Origin: Pseudomonadota bacterium
Lineage (GTDB): Bacteria; Myxococcota_A; UBA796; GCA-2862545
NCBI GenBank assembly: GCA_005776945.1
Contig: SXOB01000030.1
Location: 45,794 to 109,793, forward strand
Direction: 5' to 3'
DNA: 64,000 nt
Made by a program: the position numbers and the translations under genes. Shown here piece by piece: positions 60,701 to 64,000 of this stretch (its first letter is position 1; every line of letters starts with the position of its first letter). The notes under the pieces were generated by a model. It was not told where the DNA came from. It was given only the letters and a program-made list of their open reading frames with translations, and ran no database searches.

Positions 60701-61790
60701 GAGAGGAACGGCGGCTGAGGAGGCCGAGCAGGAGGCCAGCCATGCGGGGCGGGTCGCGTCCGAGCGGGCGGAGCGGGCGGAGGCACGGTTGGCGTCCAGG
60801 GACCGATGGGTTCGCGACCGCGACCGGGCTCAGCGCCTTCGTGCCTCAATCCAGGCCATTGACGTCGCCGTGGTGGGGGCTCGCGCCGAACTCGACGCGG
60901 TCGCCGAAGGTCGACGGGACGTCGAGGACAAGCTCAGGCTCGCCCAGGGTGAGGTCGAGTTGCTCAGGCGTACGATGGAGGACCGCTACCAGGCCAACCT
61001 TCCTGGCCTCGTGGACAGACTTCAAGGGGCTCCCGTGGTGCTGGAGCCCGACGAAGGTGACACGGAGGTGGCCGATTTCGAAAACGGCGTCGTCATCCCA
61101 CCGGTCCCGGCCCTACGAATCACGTCGTTGCGCGACGAGTCGGCGATTGCGGGTTGGGTCGCCGATCTCGAATCTGCGCGCCGCGAAGTGGCGGGTATCG
61201 GCGAGGTGCACGTGGGCGCGGCGGCGGCCTGGGCGGACGGACGCCGCCGGCTCATCGACATGATCGCCCAGAAGGCCGACCTCGAGGCGTCGGTCGCCGA
61301 TCTCCGGGCCGCGATCGCGCGCTTGAACCGAACAAGCCGCGAGCGCTTTCGCGAGGCTTTCGACCGAATCGACGAGGCCTTTCGGGAGGTCTACCCCCGG
61401 CTTGTGGGAGGGGGGTCGGCCCGCCTCGCCCTGGACGACCAGGACGACGTGCTGGATGCCGGCGTCGAATTGCACGTGCAGGCGCCCGGCAAGCGGCCCC
61501 AACACCTTGGTTTGTTGTCTGGCGGAGAAAAGGCGATGGCTGCGATTGCTTTGTTGATGGCGATGTTTCGCTACAGGCCGGCGCCGTTTTGCATCTTCGA
61601 CGAAGTGGATGCGCCGCTTGACGAAGCGAATGGCTCACGTTTCGTCGAATTGCTTCGTGAACTTGCCGGGCAGACGCAGTTCGTCATCGTCACCCATCAT
61701 CGCCGAACGATGGAGGCGGCCGACGCGCTCATGGGAGTCACGATGGGCCGTCCCGGCGTCAGTCAGGTTGTGGGCGTGCGGCTGGGGTAG
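57762..61790 (+). CDS. smc: Chromosome condensation ATPase SMC (long form)
   Basis: A 1342-residue SMC protein from GTG 57762. The N-terminal head has IGFKSFPERTVL and Walker A GVVGPNGCGKSNL. Two long Ala/Arg/Glu-rich coiled coils flank a hinge-like region near residues 640-720 (AAWAWADLPWIPRSELPWWQAIVGPDEWVECVVGDGLEE), which lacks the usual Gly-rich hinge pattern. The C-terminal head has HLGLLSGGEKAMAAIALLMA (signature) and FCIFDEVDAPLDEAN (Walker B). It is about 150 residues longer than typical bacterial SMC, mostly in the coils. It compacts and segregates chromosomes. ftsY follows 16 bases after its stop. Confidence 0.93.
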   Translation: MRIRRLELIGFKSFPERTVLTLGPGMTGVVGPNGCGKSNLADAMRWVLGESSARSMRGSEMGDVIFAGSTTHPAMSAAEVRLAFSADGGEPFPGAYAALNEVEVARRLHRNGGSEYEINQVRVRRRDVVEFLLDAGIGSEFHAFVEQGRVDRLVHATPQERRAILDDVAGVAAWRIRRTEAMGRLAATGAQLDRVSDVVDELDRQVRGLAESAVAATRWRRARARIRLAEIAVSMVRYEERAADRRALRERLREWIAKSDAAERELARRGKERAQRTEELAVIEAAETTWRDELAEIDAALSALTATEAGHRDRAEAAAARAVGCEEDVTEATARVAARERELEEATAEGEGAAADGVAAERRWRQADEARVAAEGRVSTDAALEVGARAALAEADQRVTEARSAEREADVARERWPAEWTQALWSLERAEADRQAAESRVVVASSAVAAATEVRASAGAASKRQADVREELRARWAVSEAQRRRAEAEHIQAVQAAADRARAHLAAREAAVNAWDRERERRFGEVESLRRRALADLERAAAHERDGIAAAAARRREARLQEAADAAARHRQKVAGAASAEASARTVFDAADRHLRDLRGAVDALRTEVAALSGARGGDVARIAEREQRGFVSLREAARAAGRPLGAAWAWADLPWIPRSELPWWQAIVGPDEWVECVVGDGLEEVLLRAGPEGERDATGVTHLGRPRTLDRLDALADAEGRLADAERALALATGAAEDALRGLELARAAVALAMAEPPPIFAEPDGDDDEAAWSRVEVELAGGRQRVEAEARRARDDIAREARLDLTTAEEEVRPDRSEVDRHAAASREIAAAVDVADLEWRQAFAVAVRAEEGLAAAVAELQRTEAVLSATLVAVDDAARSRDALEDGGTRVARWQEAADDLAAALAEQQRLQASADAAQRAADDARAASIAAQGSALAASADQERAAARTSAARRWLDRAQASLSEAKADRDAALLRRGTAAEEAEQEASHAGRVASERAERAEARLASRDRWVRDRDRAQRLRASIQAIDVAVVGARAELDAVAEGRRDVEDKLRLAQGEVELLRRTMEDRYQANLPGLVDRLQGAPVVLEPDEGDTEVADFENGVVIPPVPALRITSLRDESAIAGWVADLESARREVAGIGEVHVGAAAAWADGRRRLIDMIAQKADLEASVADLRAAIARLNRTSRERFREAFDRIDEAFREVYPRLVGGGSARLALDDQDDVLDAGVELHVQAPGKRPQHLGLLSGGEKAMAAIALLMAMFRYRPAPFCIFDEVDAPLDEANGSRFVELLRELAGQTQFVIVTHHRRTMEAADALMGVTMGRPGVSQVVGVRLG

Positions 61791-61806
61791 GCGATAGCGC
61801 CGCGCC

Positions 61807-62844
61807 ATGGACGGCTGGGGAGTTGTTGCCGCGGTGGCGGTCGTGCTGGGGACGGCCTTGGCGGTCGCGTGGACGCGGCGCAAGCCCTCGCCGACCCTGC
61901 CAACGCCAGCGGGTCATGGACCCAAGCCGCCGCGGCCAAGCGAACCGAATTGGTTTGAGGCAGCGCTCGGCCGGACACGTGCCCTCTTGGGCGCGCGAAT
62001 CGCCGCGTTGCGGGAAACGGCGCACGACGGTCGGGCCCAGGCGCTGGAGGACGTGCTGCTGCAGGCCGACGTGGGGCTCAAGACGGCCCAGGCGCTCGTC
62101 GCCCGGGCGGGCGCGGCGGATGACCCGGTGGAAGCCATCCGACGCGAACTCCGGGCGTTGCTCGGCGAACCCTCCGAGTGGACTTTCCCAACGCGGCCTG
62201 GTCCTTTGGTCGTCATGATCGTCGGCGTCACCGGCAGCGGCAAGACGACGACGATCGGCAAACTCGCCCGTCGGTGGACGAATGAAGGAAAGCGCGTCCT
62301 GATCGGAGCTGCTGACACGTTCCGGGCGGCGGCGACGGAGCAGGTGGCCGTTTGGGCGGAGCGCGCCGGAGCCGACCTCGTGCGCGCCGGCGAGGGAGCC
62401 GACCCCGGAGCGGTCGCCTACGACGCGACTTCCGCTGGCGTGGCCCGAGGGATGGACGTCGTCCTGATCGACACCGCCGGGCGCCTTCAAACCGCGCGAC
62501 CCCTCATGGATGAGCTGTCCAAGGTGCGGCGGGCGATGAACAAGGCTCGTTCGGGCGCTCCCGACGAAGTCTGGTTGGTGCTCGACGGCACCGTCGGCCA
62601 GAACGCCATCTCCCAGGCCCTTGCGTTCCATGAGGCGACGGCGCTCACCGGCGTCATCGTCACCAAGCTGGATGGGACGGCCAAGGGCGGCGCTGTCGTC
62701 GCCGTGGCGCATCAGACGGGTCTTCCGATCCGTTGGTTGGGGCTGGGGGAGCGGGCGGAGGACCTGCGCCCGTTTGACCGCGACGCCTTCGTCGACGCGA
62801 TCCTGGGGCCAAAGCCATCGTCGGCCGTTAGCCACACCCCGTGA
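61807..62844 (+). CDS. ftsY: Signal recognition particle receptor FtsY
   Basis: A 345-residue SRP GTPase receptor. A short N-terminal membrane helix ([17 protein letters not shown]) replaces the long acidic domain of enterobacterial FtsY. The NG domain has [20 protein letters not shown] (G1), [11 protein letters not shown] (G2), [10 protein letters not shown] (G3) and [11 protein letters not shown] (G4 and closing loop). It docks SRP-ribosome complexes at the inner membrane. The stop overlaps the zapA start (GTGA). Confidence 0.96.
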   Translation: MDGWGVVAAVAVVLGTALAVAWTRRKPSPTLPTPAGHGPKPPRPSEPNWFEAALGRTRALLGARIAALRETAHDGRAQALEDVLLQADVGLKTAQALVARAGAADDPVEAIRRELRALLGEPSEWTFPTRPGPLVVMIVGVTGSGKTTTIGKLARRWTNEGKRVLIGAADTFRAAATEQVAVWAERAGADLVRAGEGADPGAVAYDATSAGVARGMDVVLIDTAGRLQTARPLMDELSKVRRAMNKARSGAPDEVWLVLDGTVGQNAISQALAFHEATALTGVIVTKLDGTAKGGAVVAVAHQTGLPIRWLGLGERAEDLRPFDRDAFVDAILGPKPSSAVSHTP

Positions 62845-63116
62845 AGGTCCAAATCAGCATCCGCGGCCGTTCGTACACCGTACGGTCCGACGACGACGAA
62901 GATCCCGTCTCAGTGGCGGGCGCCCTGGATCGCCGGATGGCCGAGATCTCGGCGCGTGCCCCGGCCTTGGACGACTACACGGTCGCGATCCTCGCAGCGT
63001 TGAACCTGGGTTCAGAGCACGATCGCGTTCGTCGCACGCTAGAGTCCGAGCTCGAGCGCGTAGACCACGACCTGGCATCCGCGCTGTTGCTGCTGGGCGA
63101 AACGAGCCCGCCGTGA
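62841..63116 (+). CDS. zapA: Cell division protein ZapA
   Basis: A 91-residue protein starting at GTG 62841 within the ftsY stop. VQISIRGRSYTVRSDDD is the beta-sheet head of ZapA, and the central VAILAALNLGSEHDRVRRTLESELERV forms the dimerising helix (TVAILAALNLG is the family-conserved patch). ZapA bundles FtsZ filaments. Position next to a small structured RNA is common in proteobacteria. The stop overlaps the next start (GTGA). Confidence 0.85.
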   Translation: MKVQISIRGRSYTVRSDDDEDPVSVAGALDRRMAEISARAPALDDYTVAILAALNLGSEHDRVRRTLESELERVDHDLASALLLLGETSPP

Positions 63117-63538
63117 TCGGGACGCGGCCAGCCCAGGCCGTCCTTGGTATGGCGACGACGGGCCTACTAGCGGTGTCCACCTGGTTGGAGCCGAGTGTGA
63201 ACGGCCACGGGACCCACCTGCAGCTGGGGCTCGCTCCGTGCACCTTCCTCAGCCTCACGGGTTGGCCGTGTCCCATGTGCGGGGCCACAACGACCTTCGC
63301 GCTGTGGGCGGACGGCCGGCCGTTCGACGGCGCGGTCAACCATCCGTTCGCCAGCATCCTGTTCGTGGCGACGGCCGCTGTGGCGGCAGTTGCGTGGTCC
63401 GAAGCGTTCGCACCGCGGTCGCGGTGGCAGAAGATCCTCGATGCGATCGCCCCTTATGAACTGCGCCTTCTAAGTGCGTTTCTAGGTCTCATGGCGACGT
63501 CGTGGGCGTACTCATTGGCGTGTTGGAACCCGGGCTGA
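63113..63538 (+). CDS. DUF2752 membrane protein
   Basis: A 141-residue protein from GTG 63113, overlapping the zapA stop. It has three membrane helices and the DUF2752 motif FLSLTGWPCPMCGATTTF (CPxCGxT). The family function is unknown. The late AYSLACWNPG is a short tail after the last helix. It is the last gene of the smc-ftsY-zapA run. Confidence 0.83.
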   Translation: MIGTRPAQAVLGMATTGLLAVSTWLEPSVNGHGTHLQLGLAPCTFLSLTGWPCPMCGATTTFALWADGRPFDGAVNHPFASILFVATAAVAAVAWSEAFAPRSRWQKILDAIAPYELRLLSAFLGLMATSWAYSLACWNPG

Positions 63539-63540
63539 CC

Positions 63541-63569
63541 TTGACGACACCGTAGGGGTCTGCTATCTT
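63541..63569 (+). promoter_or_regulatory. Sigma-70-like promoter for the small RNA
   Basis: TTGACG (63541-63546), a 17-base spacer and TATCTT (63564-63569) match the -35/-10 consensus at near-ideal spacing. It begins three bases after the DUF2752 stop. A start near 63574-63577 is expected. Confidence 0.7.
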
Positions 63570-63573
63570 GGAT

Positions 63574-63733
63574 GGGCTGCCGGACGACGGTGGCTCGGAA
63601 CGTTCGATGAGGCCGTGGGGGCAACCCCCGCCACCCCTCGAACCACCCGAAGCGGCTACGAGCCGCACTTGACGCGTACGGCGCCTAGCGCTAGACGCGC
63701 CGGACGCTGCGGTTGACCCCGCAACGTCAGCCC
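63574..63733 (+). ncRNA. Structured non-coding RNA, candidate 6S-like RNA downstream of zapA
   Basis: About 160 bases follow a strong promoter and have no ORF. The ends pair (GGGCUG at 63574-63579 with CAGCCC at 63728-63733, extended by GGA with UCC just outside). Inside are a long arm (GUUCGA 63602-63607 with UCGAAC 63638-63643), a perfect hairpin GCGGCU-ACG-AGCCGC (63652-63666), a further arm at 63674-63707 and UGCGG...CCGCA at 63708-63723. 6S RNA usually lies just after zapA in proteobacteria, which favours that identity, but the branched fold seen here is not the simple 6S rod, so the class is uncertain. Confidence 0.55.
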
Positions 63734-63851
63734 TCCGGGGCGAGTCGCTCCTTGAAATGCAGTTGGAAGACAGTTGCGTCACAGACGCAACAAGCGAACC
63801 GTCAATCCGTTCAGGATCGCATCTGCGATCTCGTACGAGAAACAATAGAGC
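63734..63851 (+). other. Untranslated leader with three perfect dyads
   Basis: Between the RNA and the next start codon lie GTTGCGTC-ACA-GACGCAAC (63773-63791), GATCGCA-TC-TGCGATC (63815-63830) and TCTCGTACGAGA (63829-63840). None is followed by a T run, so they are not simple terminators. They may be operators, RNA-processing hairpins or a translation-control leader. With the preceding RNA this is the only non-coding stretch over 300 bases in the window. Confidence 0.5.
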
Positions 63852-64000
63852 ATGATCGAACTGGAGAGTTTGATCCCGATCGTCCGCGTGGCGGCGCTGG
63901 TGGAGCAAGCCTTTGCCGACGATATGGACGCGGCAGGCCGCAGAGCCATGCGCGAGATGAGGCTGGCCGGTCAGTGGTTTGGCTGGATGGATTTCTTCGC
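63852..64000 (+). CDS. Truncated gene, possibly a GNAT-like acyltransferase
   Basis: ATG 63852 opens a frame that runs to the window edge (49 codons), reading MIELESLIPIVRVAALVEQAF and later MREMRLAGQWFGWMDFF. The helical start with a W-rich turn reminds me of the N-terminus of some GNAT acetyltransferases, but too little is present to be sure. The leader holds three dyads and no strong Shine-Dalgarno. Confidence 0.4.
   Translation, partial: MIELESLIPIVRVAALVEQAFADDMDAAGRRAMREMRLAGQWFGWMDFF

Noticed and set aside
58896..60849. Two long minus-strand open frames over the smc coiled coil
   Set aside because: Pro/Arg-rich antisense of an Ala/Arg/Glu coiled-coil region; a classic high-GC artefact.
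63574..63733. tmRNA or RNase P RNA
   Set aside because: The paired GGGCUG/CAGCCC ends recall tmRNA, but there is no tag frame, no tRNA-like T-arm and the RNA is too short; the RNase P GAGGAAAGUCC core is absent.

Overview
The window is a GC-rich, densely packed stretch of a Gram-negative bacterial chromosome, most likely from the Myxococcota (old Deltaproteobacteria). The assignment is inferred from gene content: many short-signal lipoproteins (C at the lipobox) carrying MopE-like Asp/Cys repeats and thrombospondin type 3 repeats, a DUF1588/DUF1501 gene pair, PilZ proteins, multi-domain sensor kinases, a sigma-54-type promoter, and frequent GTG and TTG starts joined to the upstream gene by ATGA, GTGA or TTGA overlaps. 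No rRNA, tRNA, CRISPR array or intact insertion sequence was seen. Most long alternative-frame ORFs are Arg-rich shadows of real genes.

Layout. 1-8.9 kb: a truncated lipoprotein sulfatase, an MFS exporter, two small hypotheticals and a 1617-residue secreted protein built from tandem beta-modules and four lamin-tail-like repeats. 8.9-21.9 kb: two tandem TSP3 lipoproteins, an alpha/beta-hydrolase lipoprotein, an epimerase/glycosyltransferase pair, a MopE-like lipoprotein, a YqaA/DedA-like membrane protein with TatD, and a three-gene DUF1588-DUF1501-cytochrome lipoprotein operon. 21.9-42.0 kb: an eight-gene, 20-kb minus-strand operon that I read as an enlarged poly-gamma-glutamate-type (Pgs/Cap) capsule machine. 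42.2-46.1 kb: aldo/keto reductase, flippase-like membrane protein, GT87 and GT2 glycosyltransferases. 46.1-52.7 kb: a signalling operon (response regulator-kinase; double-PilZ/LuxD-like/methyltransferase fusion; dual-kinase hybrid). 52.7-55.7 kb: a thioredoxin-like protein, a kelch-like lipoprotein, a palindromic repeat element and a pentapeptide protein. 55.7-64 kb: housekeeping genes deoA, TM2 protein, gamma-carbonic-anhydrase-like protein, smc, ftsY, zapA and a DUF2752 protein, then a strong sigma-70-like promoter driving a structured non-coding RNA, then a truncated gene.

The 20-kb capsule-like operon is the main discovery candidate. In transcription order it encodes a MopE-like lipoprotein, a CapA metallophosphoesterase, a CHASE2-type pseudokinase (H-box His replaced), a protein with two PgsC-like units fused to two degenerate hydrolase-like domains, a single-pass periplasmic protein, a small secreted hydrolase-like protein related to those degenerate domains, a TPR plus beta-barrel outer-membrane candidate, and a HEAT-repeat/CapB ligase fusion. 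A near-consensus -24/-12 promoter lies 30-45 bases before the first start codon, with repeated motifs upstream that could bind an activator. Together this looks like an amide-ligase-driven polymer synthesis and export system spanning inner membrane, periplasm and outer membrane. The polymer and the mechanism are inferred, not shown.
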